Below the pieces are notes generated by a model that saw only the letters and a list, made by a program, of their open reading frames with translations, ran no database searches and was not told the DNA's origin. A stretch of 64,000 nucleotides of DNA from the NCBI RefSeq assembly GCF_016820445.1, contig NZ_JADHDT010000003.1, positions 310,001-374,000 of the forward strand, given 5' to 3'. Within the stretch, counting starts at the first letter, position 1, and every line of letters starts with the position of its first letter. Below are positions 25,682-34,795 of the stretch, in pieces. The DNA comes from Sphingomonas beigongshangi (GTDB lineage: Bacteria > Pseudomonadota > Alphaproteobacteria > Sphingomonadales > Sphingomonadaceae). The translations under genes and the position numbers were made by a program.

Positions 25682-27241
25682 TCAGCGCAGACGGTCGAGC
25701 GTCGCCAGCACCACGTCGTTGCTCCGCAGCGGCACGCTCAAAACAAAGCGTCCGTCGGCGCCGACCGTCACGGTGCGCTGCACTTCCGGCAGGTCGCGCG
25801 TCAGCCCCTGCAGTTCCGCGAGTTGAGCCGGCGACAAAGTCGTGGGCGATCCCATTTCCAGCCAACGCGTCTGCGGATCGTTCGCGCGAAAGCCTGTACG
25901 GTACAACGCCAGCCTGTAGCTTCCCGGTTTGAGGCCCGTGAAGCGGAGGGAGCGCGGCGCGTCGGGCAAGGCGGGCAACACCTTCGTATAGAACGGGCGA
26001 TTGCTGACGTTCTGTCGCGGCTGGCGCCAATCCCAGGTGAGCACGGCCGTGTGAACGCCATCGGTCGCGGCCATCGCCTGCGCCTCGTCCATGGGCACGT
26101 CGCGGCCGGTGAGCGCGTGGAGATATTTATAGGCGAACCAGGCCGGCTTGCGGATGCCCTCGCGGTTCATCAAGCCGAAACCGCCGTGAAACGGGGTCGG
26201 CGGCGGCCCCGACTCCTCGAACAGGTCGCTGTAGGTCCAATAGCTCATGCCCTGCGCCAAACCGCGTGTGGAACTCAGCTTCTGCAGGATATAGGCGGCG
26301 CTGATATAGCTGTCGTGGACGGGATCGCGCGGGGTGTAACTGGCGCTCCATTCGGTGAAATACAGCGGCAACCCCTTGTAGCGGGTGGCGTCGATCTCGC
26401 TGCGCACCCGGCGCACGTCGCCGATCACGGCATCCGGACTGGCCGACAGCTTGGTATCCTCCTGCCCCTTTTCGTCGAGGAACCCGCCATCCACGCCATA
26501 GGTGTGGGTGGTGACGAAATCGATCGGGATGTCGCGCGCGGCCGTCCGCGCCAGCAGGTCCGGCACCCAGGCGGCCCCGGCCGTCGCGGGTCCGCCGACC
26601 TTCAGGGCCTGGTCGATCGCCTTGATCGCGCGGGCGCTCGCCTCGTACAGCTGGAAATAGGCTTCCTTGTCCGCCTTCTCCCAGAAGCCGGCAAGGTTGG
26701 GCTCGTTCCACACTTCGAAATACCAGCGCCGCACCTCGTCCGCGCCGTAGCGTGCGCGCATGTGGCGGACGAACGCGTCGACCAGCGCACGCCATGCCTC
26801 GGGCTGCGGATGGGAGGTATTCCCCTTCCAGTAGAAGATCGTCTGGTCCGACGTCTTGATCGCATCGGGCGTGAAGCCGAGTTCGACGAACGGGCGGATA
26901 CGCCGCGCGCGCAAGGCGTCGAACAGCCGGTCCAGGCCGCGCCAGTCGTAGACGATCCGCCCGTCCTGCCGCTTCACCGTGCCGAGCGCGTCGTGGAACG
27001 GAGCGTGGAAGCGGACATAACGAAAGCCGAGCTCGTCCACCGCGACGCGCAGCTGCGCCAGGCTGTCGGCACGCGACAGGGTGCCCGCGAAGTCGGAGCC
27101 GACCGACAGGTCGAACGCCCGGTCGAGCGGTGCACCTGGGCGCGCCAGGTCGACAGTCACCGCCCGCTCCTGCTGCGCCGCGCTCGGTGCCGCCCACAGC
27201 ATTGCGCAGGCCAGCATCGCCGCGCGAAACCCTATCCTCAT
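25682..27241 (-). CDS. secreted GH39-like glycoside hydrolase (beta-xylosidase type)
   Basis: This 519-residue exported enzyme starts with a signal peptide (MRIGFRAAMLACAMLWAAPSAAQ). The clan-A barrel carries the acid/base glutamate in YFEVWNEPNLAGFW and the nucleophile in PLYFTEWSASY, together with FYWKGNTSHPQPEAW, a GH39 hallmark. A C-terminal beta domain follows. GH39 members cleave beta-xylosides or related arabino/glucosidic bonds. The ATG at 27241 has GGAGGGG upstream; an ATG at 27259 is in frame but weaker. It is divergent from a phosphoesterase gene with a LacI-type operator between. Confidence 0.85.
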   Translation of the reverse strand: MRIGFRAAMLACAMLWAAPSAAQQERAVTVDLARPGAPLDRAFDLSVGSDFAGTLSRADSLAQLRVAVDELGFRYVRFHAPFHDALGTVKRQDGRIVYDWRGLDRLFDALRARRIRPFVELGFTPDAIKTSDQTIFYWKGNTSHPQPEAWRALVDAFVRHMRARYGADEVRRWYFEVWNEPNLAGFWEKADKEAYFQLYEASARAIKAIDQALKVGGPATAGAAWVPDLLARTAARDIPIDFVTTHTYGVDGGFLDEKGQEDTKLSASPDAVIGDVRRVRSEIDATRYKGLPLYFTEWSASYTPRDPVHDSYISAAYILQKLSSTRGLAQGMSYWTYSDLFEESGPPPTPFHGGFGLMNREGIRKPAWFAYKYLHALTGRDVPMDEAQAMAATDGVHTAVLTWDWRQPRQNVSNRPFYTKVLPALPDAPRSLRFTGLKPGSYRLALYRTGFRANDPQTRWLEMGSPTTLSPAQLAELQGLTRDLPEVQRTVTVGADGRFVLSVPLRSNDVVLATLDRLR

Positions 27242-27345
27242 CGTCCCCTCCCGCTCCACGGTTCACCCGAGCGACTCGCCACGCGGTCGCCAAAGAGCTG
27301 GCCCCGTCGCCGTTTCGACCGACGATAGTCGGCGAGGACGAACAA

Positions 27346-27359
27346 TGATAGCGCTCTCA
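27346..27359. promoter_or_regulatory. LacI-type operator-like palindrome
   Basis: TGATAGCGCTCTCA matches the perfect palindrome TGATAGC-GCTATCA at 13 of 14 positions, with the central CG typical of LacI-family operators. It lies between the divergent GH39 gene (start 27241) and the propeller/phosphoesterase gene (start 27454). No LacI-family gene is in the window, so the regulator would act from elsewhere. Confidence 0.5.
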
Positions 27360-27453
27360 GTATCGGCAACAGATGGTCAAAACCCGCTGCGCCCAGTCGG
27401 CGATCTGTCATATACCATCGCTATCGCGGCATCTTGTCCATTGGAGGCCTGCC

Positions 27454-30276
27454 TTGCGTCTGTTTTGCGCCCTCGTCCTTGTCGCCGCACCCGGCGTTGC
27501 CGCTTCTTCGCCCTTGCAGGATTCCAGCGGACAGGCGCTGCCGACGGGCCAGCGACTGACGCCCACCGCGGCGCCCGGCGCGCGATTCGAGCCGCTGGTG
27601 ACTCATGCGGGTCCCCAGCCCGCAACCGTGGCCGACGGCGCGGCGGCGATTGCGGTCAGTCCCGACCGGCGCGAGATGCTGGTGCTGACGAGCGGCTTCA
27701 ATCGCTTCAACGGGCCCGATGGCAAGGTCGTCGCCGCGCAGTCGACGCAGTTCGTGCTGCGCTACCGGATCGATGCGCGTGGCAGCCGGTTGATCCAGTC
27801 GCTGCAGGTGCCCAACAGCTTCGGCGGGATCGCCTGGCGCCCGGACGGCGGTGGATTCGTCGTCGGCGGGGGCGTGGACGATACGTTGCACCTGTTCGCT
27901 CGTCGCGGCGCGACCTTCGCGGCGGCCGGAACGATCCCCCTCGGCCATGCTGTCGGGCTCGGCGCGGACGTCAAGCCGCAGGCGGCGGGCGTCGCGGTCA
28001 GCCCGGACGGGCGCCGCGCCCTCGTCGCCAATTATTACAACGATTCGGTCAGCTTGGTCGACCTCGCCGCGCGCCGTGTCGTCGCGGAGCAGGATCTGCG
28101 TCCCGGCAAGATCGACCCGAGCCAGAGCGGGGTCGCCGGCGGCGAAAACCCCTTTGCGATCGCCTGGACCGATACGGGCCACGCCTGGGTATCCGCGCCG
28201 CGCGACCGCCAGCTCGTGGCACTGTCGGTCGGCGACGCAGGCGTTCGCGTGACCGCGCGCGTCGCGACGCTCGGCGCGCCCACCGCGCTGCTGATCGACA
28301 AGCGACAGCACCGCCTGTTCGCGACCGAGGACAATGCCGATCGGCTCGCGATCGTCGACCTCGCCGCGGGGCGCCTCGCCGCCGAGCCGCGCCTGACGCT
28401 GCCCGCCGCGCTGGCGGCACCCGCGCTCGGCAAGGGGCTCAATCCCAACGGCCTCGCGCAATTGCCGGACGGACGGCTGCTCGTCACGCTCGGCGGCATC
28501 AATGCGGTGGCGGTGGTCGCGCCTTCGGCGGGCGGCGGGGCCGTCACGGGCCTCGTCCCGACCGGCTGGTATCCCAGCGCGGTCGCGACCAGCGCCGATG
28601 GCGCGCGCGTCTTCGTCGTGAACCGCAAGAGCCCGCCGGGCCCCAATCCGAACGGTTGCGCGCCGCAGCTCGCCATCTACCGCGGACAGCCGAACGCCTG
28701 CGGCGCGGCCAACCAATATATCTTCCAGCTGGAAAAAGCGGGACTGCTGCAGTTCCCAATGCCACGGGATCCCGTCCTTGCCGCAACGACGCTGCAGGTG
28801 GCGGCCAATATCGGCCTGCCGGGCGGGGCGGACCGTGCCGCAGCCGAGGCGCGGATGGCGGCGATCCGCGCACGGATCAAGCACGTCGTCTTCATCATAA
28901 AGGAGAACCGCACCTACGACCAGGTGCTCGGCGACCTGGAGATCGGCAATGGCGACCCGCATCTCGCGATCCTGGGCCGCGCATTGTCCCCCAACCATCA
29001 CCAGCTCGCGCGCCAGTTCGTCACGCTCGACAATTTCTACGACTCCGGCGAGCAGTCGAGCACCGGCTGGACCTGGTCGACAGCGGCGCGCGTGCCCGAC
29101 CTGCTCGAAAAGACCGCGCCGGTGAATTACGCGCAGCGCGGCCTCGCCTATGAGGCGGAAGAGGCGGATCGCTTCGTCTACGCGCAGCAGACGCCCGCCG
29201 AACGACTAGCGACGAACCCCAAGCTCTCCCGCGACCCCGACCTGCTGCCAGGGCCCGCGCTGCTGACGGCGCCGGACCCCGAAGACGACGACAAGCCCGG
29301 ACAGGGGTTCCTGTGGGACGCCGCCATCCGCGCGGGGTTGACCGTGCGCAACTACGGCTTCTCCGATGCGTCGATCTACGACACCGGCGAACCGGGCGCG
29401 GTACCTGTGGTACGCGAACCGTGGAAGGAGCACCGCCGCATCTACACGCCCGGCGACCGCCTGCTCGCGAGCCGCAGCGATCCGTATTTCCGCGGCTTCG
29501 ACCAGAAACTCGCCGATTACTGGCGCGTGCTGGAGTGGCAGCGCGAATTCGACGCCGCCGATACGGCCGGCACGCTTCCCGCGCTGACGCTGCTGCGCCT
29601 CAGTCACGATCATTTCGGCGATTTCAAGGACGCGGTGGACGGCGTCGACACCGTCGAGACGCAGATGGCCGACAATGACTATGCGCTGGGCATGGTGGTG
29701 GAGCGGATCGCGCATAGCCGGGCGGCAGGCTCGACCCTCGTGTTCGTGATCGAAGACGATGCGCAGAATGGCGCGGACCATGTCGATGCCCGGCGCAGCG
29801 TGGCGTTCGTCGTCGGGCCCTATGTCCGCCAGCGCGCGCTGGTCTCGACCCGCTATACGACGGTCAACATGCTGCGGACGATCGAGGCTGTCCTGGGACT
29901 GAGACCGCTCGGCCTCAACGATGCGCTCGCCATGCCGATGGCGGATCTCTTCGACCCGGCGCAGACCGCATGGACCTACCGCGCCGAGGCGGCGGACGTG
30001 CTGCGCGCGACGAAGCTGCCGATCCCCTCCGATCGCTTCGCCGCGCGCGTGGCGGCGACGGTCGGCTGCCCCGGACGGACCGCCGGATGGTGGACGGCGG
30101 CGATGCGCGGGCAGGATTTCAGGACGGAGGACCATCTCGACACGGCCGCGTTCAACGCAGCGCTGTGGCGCGGCCTGGGCGAAGGCGCGGAGCCGACCGT
30201 CCGCAGCGGGGCCGACCTGCGCGGCGATCGTGCCCTACCCACCACGCGTCCGGAATCCTGCCCCTTGCCGGGATAG
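27454..30276 (+). CDS. secreted YncE-like beta-propeller / phosphoesterase fusion protein
   Basis: This 940-residue protein from a TTG start has GGAGG 6 bp upstream. The ATG at 27373 is in frame but lacks a ribosome site. A signal peptide (LRLFCALVLVAAPGVAASS) is followed by an N-terminal YVTN-type propeller (AVSPDRREMLVLTSG, SPDGRRALVANYYNDSVSLVDL, TSADGARVFVVNRKSP). The C-terminal alkaline-phosphatase-superfamily domain (about 480-860) has HVVFIIKENRTYDQVLGDL, FYDSGEQSSTGW and IEDDAQNGADHVDARR. Such fusions are predicted periplasmic hydrolases of phosphate esters; the substrate is unknown. It shares a putative LacI operator with the GH39 gene. Confidence 0.85.
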   Translation: MRLFCALVLVAAPGVAASSPLQDSSGQALPTGQRLTPTAAPGARFEPLVTHAGPQPATVADGAAAIAVSPDRREMLVLTSGFNRFNGPDGKVVAAQSTQFVLRYRIDARGSRLIQSLQVPNSFGGIAWRPDGGGFVVGGGVDDTLHLFARRGATFAAAGTIPLGHAVGLGADVKPQAAGVAVSPDGRRALVANYYNDSVSLVDLAARRVVAEQDLRPGKIDPSQSGVAGGENPFAIAWTDTGHAWVSAPRDRQLVALSVGDAGVRVTARVATLGAPTALLIDKRQHRLFATEDNADRLAIVDLAAGRLAAEPRLTLPAALAAPALGKGLNPNGLAQLPDGRLLVTLGGINAVAVVAPSAGGGAVTGLVPTGWYPSAVATSADGARVFVVNRKSPPGPNPNGCAPQLAIYRGQPNACGAANQYIFQLEKAGLLQFPMPRDPVLAATTLQVAANIGLPGGADRAAAEARMAAIRARIKHVVFIIKENRTYDQVLGDLEIGNGDPHLAILGRALSPNHHQLARQFVTLDNFYDSGEQSSTGWTWSTAARVPDLLEKTAPVNYAQRGLAYEAEEADRFVYAQQTPAERLATNPKLSRDPDLLPGPALLTAPDPEDDDKPGQGFLWDAAIRAGLTVRNYGFSDASIYDTGEPGAVPVVREPWKEHRRIYTPGDRLLASRSDPYFRGFDQKLADYWRVLEWQREFDAADTAGTLPALTLLRLSHDHFGDFKDAVDGVDTVETQMADNDYALGMVVERIAHSRAAGSTLVFVIEDDAQNGADHVDARRSVAFVVGPYVRQRALVSTRYTTVNMLRTIEAVLGLRPLGLNDALAMPMADLFDPAQTAWTYRAEAADVLRATKLPIPSDRFAARVAATVGCPGRTAGWWTAAMRGQDFRTEDHLDTAAFNAALWRGLGEGAEPTVRSGADLRGDRALPTTRPESCPLPG

Positions 30277-30302
30277 GCCGGGCCGCACGGGTCCCGCCAG
30301 CG

Positions 30303-30334
30303 GCTGGTCCGGACGCTAGCTGGTCCGGACGCTA
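30303..30334. repeat. tandem 16-bp duplication
   Basis: GCTGGTCCGGACGCTA occurs twice with no gap (30303-30318 and 30319-30334). It lies in the 101-bp space between the convergent phosphoesterase and GH43 genes. It is probably a replication-slippage duplication; each unit contains the palindrome GTCCGGAC. Confidence 0.85.
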
Positions 30335-30377
30335 TATGCGTCGCTCCCGCCGAGCGTTCCTCGCAACTCCTATTGTG

Positions 30378-31409
30378 TCAGACCCTCGCGCCGGGAACGC
30401 CGAAGTCCGGGCTGCCGTCGGCACGGTAGCTGAAATACTGCGCACGCGTATGCCGGTTGGGATCGAACAGCGGATCGCCGACGATCTTGTCGTAATCGCG
30501 CGCGTGATAGATCAGCACGTCGCGACCATGTTCATCCACGGTGAAGCTGTTGTGGCCGGGACCGAAGCGCCGGTTCGCGACCGAAGTCTGGAACACCGGC
30601 TGCTGCGACTTCGCCCAGCTCGCCGGATCCATGATGTTGCTGTCCCCATCGGCGGTCAGCATTCCCATGCAATAGCGCGCGTCGGTCGCACTCGCCGAAT
30701 AGGTCAGGAACAGCTTGCCGCCATGCGCGAGCAGGGCCGGTGCCTCCGCGACCTTGTAGCCGCGTATCTCCCAGGGCAGCATCGGGACGGTCAGCCGCGC
30801 GGGTGGGGCCGCCAGCGTCAGTGGCGTCGCGAGCGGTGCGAGGTAGATGTTACTGTTGGTGTCGATGCCGGGCTCCCGCTGCGCCCAGGCGAGATAGCGG
30901 GTTCCGCGATGGACGAAGCTCGTCGAGTCGAGCGTGAAACTGTCCCATGGGGTCTGCAACTGACCCAGTTCCGACCAGCGCCCGGTCATCGGATCGGGAC
31001 CATCGCAGCGCAACGCGAAGGTACGGATGCGGAAGACGTCCGCGCCGCCGCCGCTCGGCCCGGCGGCGAAGTACATGATCCAGTGCCCGTCGATCAGATG
31101 CAGTTCGGGCGCCCAGATGAACCCCGACATCGGCCCGCTGGCTGGATGCCGCCACAGCACCGTCTCGCTCGCGGTGGACAGGCCGGCGATCGATCGCGCG
31201 CGGCGCAGCACGAGCCGGTCGTATTCGGGGACCGAGGCGGTCATGTAATACCAGCCGTCGGTGTGTCGGAACACCTGCGCATCGGCGCGCTGCCGGACGA
31301 GCGGGTCCGGAAACGTCTCGCGGCGTGGCTCCGCTGCGGCGAGCGCCGGCTCCGCCAGCAACGTCAGCGCGCCTGCCACGAACAGACGGCGCCCGGTATC
31401 GATGGTCAT
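30378..31409 (-). CDS. secreted GH43 family hydrolase (arabinofuranosidase-like)
   Basis: This 343-residue five-bladed-propeller glycosidase has a signal peptide (RLFVAGALTLLAEPALAAA). The catalytic pattern is visible: DPLVRQRADAQVF near the N-terminus, FIWAPELHLIDGHWIMYFA, KVAEAPALLAHGGKLFLTYSA with the acid glutamate, and RFGPGHNSFTVDEHGRD. The last two resemble GH43 exo-alpha-1,5-L-arabinofuranosidases (subfamily 26). It is the last gene of a four-gene run and overlaps the upstream gene by 4 bp. It probably trims arabino-oligosaccharides to arabinose in the periplasm. Confidence 0.85.
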   Translation of the reverse strand: MTIDTGRRLFVAGALTLLAEPALAAAEPRRETFPDPLVRQRADAQVFRHTDGWYYMTASVPEYDRLVLRRARSIAGLSTASETVLWRHPASGPMSGFIWAPELHLIDGHWIMYFAAGPSGGGADVFRIRTFALRCDGPDPMTGRWSELGQLQTPWDSFTLDSTSFVHRGTRYLAWAQREPGIDTNSNIYLAPLATPLTLAAPPARLTVPMLPWEIRGYKVAEAPALLAHGGKLFLTYSASATDARYCMGMLTADGDSNIMDPASWAKSQQPVFQTSVANRRFGPGHNSFTVDEHGRDVLIYHARDYDKIVGDPLFDPNRHTRAQYFSYRADGSPDFGVPGARV

Positions 31410-32446
31410 CGTGCCTCTCCCTCTTCGCTGGCGACGGGCCAGCCGTCCGCGCCCCAGCGAAGGCGCGCCAGCCGCAGGGTCGGCACACCGTTTCGCTCGC
31501 GATCATAGGCGTGGTAGACGATATAGTCTGTGCCGTCCGCGTCACGGACGTGGCCGACATGGCCCGGCCCGCGGAACCGCTGCTTTTCCTGAAGGTCGGC
31601 ACGGAGCAGGATGGTGCCGCCACCTGCCATCATCGCGCTGCCGTCCTTGCCCAGATACGGCCCCTCGACGCGGCGCGAGCGGCCGATGACGCTGTAATAG
31701 GTGCTGTTCACGCCCTTGCAGCAGTAATCGTAGGACGCGATCAGCCAGTACCAGCCGCCATGTGCGAAGATGTACGGCGCTTCGACGATGGACGGCGCGC
31801 CGCTTGGGACCGGACGCCGGGCGATCGCGATCGGCCTCGCGCCGGGGTGGAGCAGCTTGCCGGTATGCGGATCGAGCGGAAACAGCTTGAGCCCCGTCCA
31901 GAAGCTGCCGAGCGATAGCCACTGTCGCCCCTGCGCGTCCGCCAGGAAGGCGGGGTCGATCGCGTTGTAATCGTCGGCGGGGGTAGACATCACCACCATG
32001 CCTTCGTCGCGCCAGCCGTAATCGGGCGCGTTCGGGTCCAGGCTGCGGCTGGTGGCAAGACCGATGGCCGAGTGGTTCGACCCGAAGGTGGAGACGGCAT
32101 AATACAGGCGGTAGCGACCATCGACGTAGCTGATATCGGGCGCCCACATGTTCTTCGCGCCGGGAATCGCCTTTGCCGCCCATGCGGGCATGGCGCTGAA
32201 CGGCGGCCGCTCCCGCTCCCAGTGGATGCGATCGCGCGACCGGCGAGCGGACATTATGCCCTGCCCGTCCGGCCCGATCCCGGTCGAGAAGACGTGATAG
32301 CCGTCTGGCGCGCGAATGATGACGGGATCGTGCACGGGCGCCACGTCCCCCGCCAGCGGCAGCGACGGCGTCTGCGCCACGGCCGCGAGCGCCAGACACC
32401 CGCCTAGCATCGCCGCCACCCGTGCCGTGATCGTTCCTATCGTCAT
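31406..32446 (-). CDS. secreted GH43 family hydrolase (endo-arabinanase-like)
   Basis: This 346-residue protein has a signal peptide (AAMLGGCLALAAVAQ). The GH43 catalytic base is in VHDPVIIRAPDGYHVFSTG. Then come NMWAPDISYVDGRYRLYYAVSTFG, NAIDPAFLADAQGRQWLSLGSFWTG and the acid glutamate in PSIVEAPYIFAHGGWYWLI, with late GPGHVGHVRD. This order and spacing match arabinan endo-1,5-alpha-L-arabinosidases. It overlaps both neighbours by 4 bp. With the adjacent exo-acting enzymes, an arabinan-degrading set is inferred. Confidence 0.87.
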   Translation of the reverse strand: MTIGTITARVAAMLGGCLALAAVAQTPSLPLAGDVAPVHDPVIIRAPDGYHVFSTGIGPDGQGIMSARRSRDRIHWERERPPFSAMPAWAAKAIPGAKNMWAPDISYVDGRYRLYYAVSTFGSNHSAIGLATSRSLDPNAPDYGWRDEGMVVMSTPADDYNAIDPAFLADAQGRQWLSLGSFWTGLKLFPLDPHTGKLLHPGARPIAIARRPVPSGAPSIVEAPYIFAHGGWYWLIASYDYCCKGVNSTYYSVIGRSRRVEGPYLGKDGSAMMAGGGTILLRADLQEKQRFRGPGHVGHVRDADGTDYIVYHAYDRERNGVPTLRLARLRWGADGWPVASEEGEAR

Positions 32447-33546
32447 CGCATCCCCCGCTTCCCCAGATAGGCGCGACAGCGATGCTCCGCGTCATAGGCC
32501 GACGCGATCTCCATCAATGTCCGGCCACCGTCGCGCGGCACCAGCATGCTGGCATAATTGGGGCAGTAATTGTCGTAGGCGGCTGGCACCTGCACCGGTG
32601 CCGCGGTCGTCCGCCACGGCCCCTGTCCGCCGCGCTGCTCCAGCACGACCCGCCCGTTGAGCGGCGAGACGCTGTCGTCCGCTTCGAAGACCATCTGCCC
32701 CACCACCAGCAGCCGGTCGCCGCTTGCCGCGACGGTCGGCGCATGGGCCAGATATTGCCCTGCCGCGGTTTGGACCCGCACACCGGGGTCGCGCGGATCG
32801 CCATAGTCCCAGCCGTCGCGCGAATAGCGGATATACACCGCGCATCGGCCCGGTCCGCAGATCTCATAGGTCATCGCGGTCCGTCCGTCCGCCATCCGCG
32901 CGGTCGTCGCCATGCCGGGACGATCCGCCTGCCGGTGGCCACGCACCAGATCGCCCGTGTCGCGCCAGGTCACTCCGTCATAGCTGCGCGCACGGCGCAG
33001 TCGCTGGCTGCAGCACGGATCGGTCTCGTCGGACCAGAAGACCACCAGCGCACCGTCGCGCGCCACGTCGAACTGCGGCTCCCACACGCCCGTGCCGATC
33101 GGCCCACCCGTAGCGAGTTCGCTGTGCGGTCGCCAATGCGTGCCGTCGTCGCTGCGATAGACGCGGATCGTCGTCTGCCGCCCCAGATGGTATGTCGCCG
33201 CGTAGAGGAAACTGCCGGCGGCGAGGTCGCCGACGCGCCGCGGCACTTCGTACAGCACGCCGCAGCAGCGTTCGGTCGTACCCGCAGGTTGCGGGATAGG
33301 CGACACCGGCGCCCAGCTGCGGCCCTCGTCGCCGCTCTGGAGGATGCCGGCGAGCGTCGCCAGCATCAGCCGCCCCTTCCACCGCGCATTCTGCCTGACC
33401 TCGAAGGCACGGGGATAAAGCGTCGCCCCCGCGATGGCGACCGGCGCGACCGGCGTCGTCGGGGCGGCGCGCTCCTCCGCCCAGCCGGTCGCCGACGTCA
33501 TCGCGGCGATCGCCGCCACCCATGCCTGCGCCGGCCGCATGGTCAC
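32443..33546 (-). CDS. secreted beta-propeller hydrolase, sialidase-like fold (possibly GH93 exo-arabinanase)
   Basis: This 367-residue protein has a signal peptide ending near residue 23 (SATGWA-EE). A six-bladed propeller is suggested by repeated BNR-like strands (SGDEGRSWAPVSPI, SDDGTHWRPH, SYDGVTWRDTG, SRDGWDYGDP). The late CPNYASMLVPRDGGRTLMEIAS and TYEICGPGRCAVYIRYS resemble GH93 exo-1,5-alpha-L-arabinanases more than true sialidases. Sialic-acid genes are absent and arabinanase-like genes surround it. A generic sialidase-fold annotation is the fallback. It overlaps the next gene by 4 bp. Confidence 0.65.
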   Translation of the reverse strand: MTMRPAQAWVAAIAAMTSATGWAEERAAPTTPVAPVAIAGATLYPRAFEVRQNARWKGRLMLATLAGILQSGDEGRSWAPVSPIPQPAGTTERCCGVLYEVPRRVGDLAAGSFLYAATYHLGRQTTIRVYRSDDGTHWRPHSELATGGPIGTGVWEPQFDVARDGALVVFWSDETDPCCSQRLRRARSYDGVTWRDTGDLVRGHRQADRPGMATTARMADGRTAMTYEICGPGRCAVYIRYSRDGWDYGDPRDPGVRVQTAAGQYLAHAPTVAASGDRLLVVGQMVFEADDSVSPLNGRVVLEQRGGQGPWRTTAAPVQVPAAYDNYCPNYASMLVPRDGGRTLMEIASAYDAEHRCRAYLGKRGMR

Positions 33547-33550
33547 CGGC

Positions 33551-34729
33551 TCAGCGCCGTCCGCGTCGCGCGGCCGCGACCGGCGCCGCCGCGACAGCGG
33601 GCTGCGGCACGACGCCCTTCGGCGCCGCGCTCAGTCGCCGGATCAGGTCCGTCTCCGCCTGGCGATAGGGCGTGCCGTCCGCGCGGAACACCTCGTGGAA
33701 CCAGACCGTCGGCTCGTCCATCGTATAGGGCTTCTTCCAGCTGTCCCATGGCAGCCGTGTCTGCGTCCTGCCGTCGACGAAGCCCCAGTTGATCATGCCG
33801 ACGTTGAGCCGCTTGCCAACCGGCAGCACTGTGTCGAACGTCGATCCGTTGCCGCGCGCCATGAACTCGGTGCAGATCACCGGGCGACCGTAGGGCATCA
33901 GCTGCCGCACGCGCCGCTCGAATATCTCGGGCCAGTTATAATCGTGGAACGTGATGACGTCGGACTGGCCGAGCTGCAGCTTTTCCATCGGCGTCTGCTT
34001 GCCCGCATCGGGCGACCAGTCATCGTGCCACCAGACGCCGGAGGTGACGGGTTGCGCGGGGTCGGCCGCGCGCGCCCAGTCGAACACCTGCGCCAGCATG
34101 GCGCGCACGAGCGGCTCCTTGCCCTCCTGTCCCTTGTACTGGTCGGCGGGATTATCCGGCTCGTTCCACAGATCCCAGCCGAGGATACGATCGTCGTCCT
34201 TGAACGCGCCGATCACGCCCTGGACATAGGCCTTGTACCGCGGCCAGCCGGCCCGGTCGCGCAGCCCCGCCATGCCGGGTCCCTGCACCCAGCCCGAGTT
34301 GTGGACGCCGGGGATCGGCGGATGCTGTGGCCCCAGCTTCGGGTCGGGATCCCAGCAGCTGTCGAACAGCACGAACAGCGGTCGGATGCCATGGCGGTGC
34401 GCGATGGTCAGGAATTCGTCGATCCGCCGTTTGAACCCTTCCGGATCCTGCGCCCAGAGCTGGTCGTGCAGGAACACGCGCATCGTGTTCATGCCGATGC
34501 CCTGTGCCAGCGCGAATTCGCTGTCGATGCGCTTCGGATCCCAGGTCTGCGCCTGCCACATCTCCAGCTGGTTGATCGCGCTGGCCGGCGCGTAATTGGA
34601 TCCGACTAGCCATGGCTGGCGCGCATACCAGGCGTTCGCCTGCGCCGCGCTCCAGCGCTCGCGCGCCGACGCCGGCGTTGCGGCAAGCACCGCGGCGGAT
34701 GCGAGAAGCAGCGTATAAAACGGTTTCAT
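33551..34729 (-). CDS. secreted GH5-like (clan A) glycoside hydrolase
   Basis: This 392-residue protein has a signal peptide (MKPFYTLLLASAAVLAATPASA). The clan-A barrel has the acid/base in ILGWDLWNEPDNP, FHDYNWPEIFERRV, and the nucleophile in RPVICTEFMARGNGS. LVGSNYAPASAINQLEMWQ near the N-terminus is typical of GH5 or a near family. AGGAG lies just before the ATG. It is the first gene of the minus-strand run. The substrate is uncertain: galactan, mannan or another side chain of pectin associated with arabinan is plausible. Confidence 0.78.
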   Translation of the reverse strand: MKPFYTLLLASAAVLAATPASARERWSAAQANAWYARQPWLVGSNYAPASAINQLEMWQAQTWDPKRIDSEFALAQGIGMNTMRVFLHDQLWAQDPEGFKRRIDEFLTIAHRHGIRPLFVLFDSCWDPDPKLGPQHPPIPGVHNSGWVQGPGMAGLRDRAGWPRYKAYVQGVIGAFKDDDRILGWDLWNEPDNPADQYKGQEGKEPLVRAMLAQVFDWARAADPAQPVTSGVWWHDDWSPDAGKQTPMEKLQLGQSDVITFHDYNWPEIFERRVRQLMPYGRPVICTEFMARGNGSTFDTVLPVGKRLNVGMINWGFVDGRTQTRLPWDSWKKPYTMDEPTVWFHEVFRADGTPYRQAETDLIRRLSAAPKGVVPQPAVAAAPVAAARRGRR

Positions 34730-34795
34730 GATGAAGCTCCTGTTACGCGGGACGACCCGCCAGCCGGACCAACGATGGACCGGCGAGTCGGCTTG

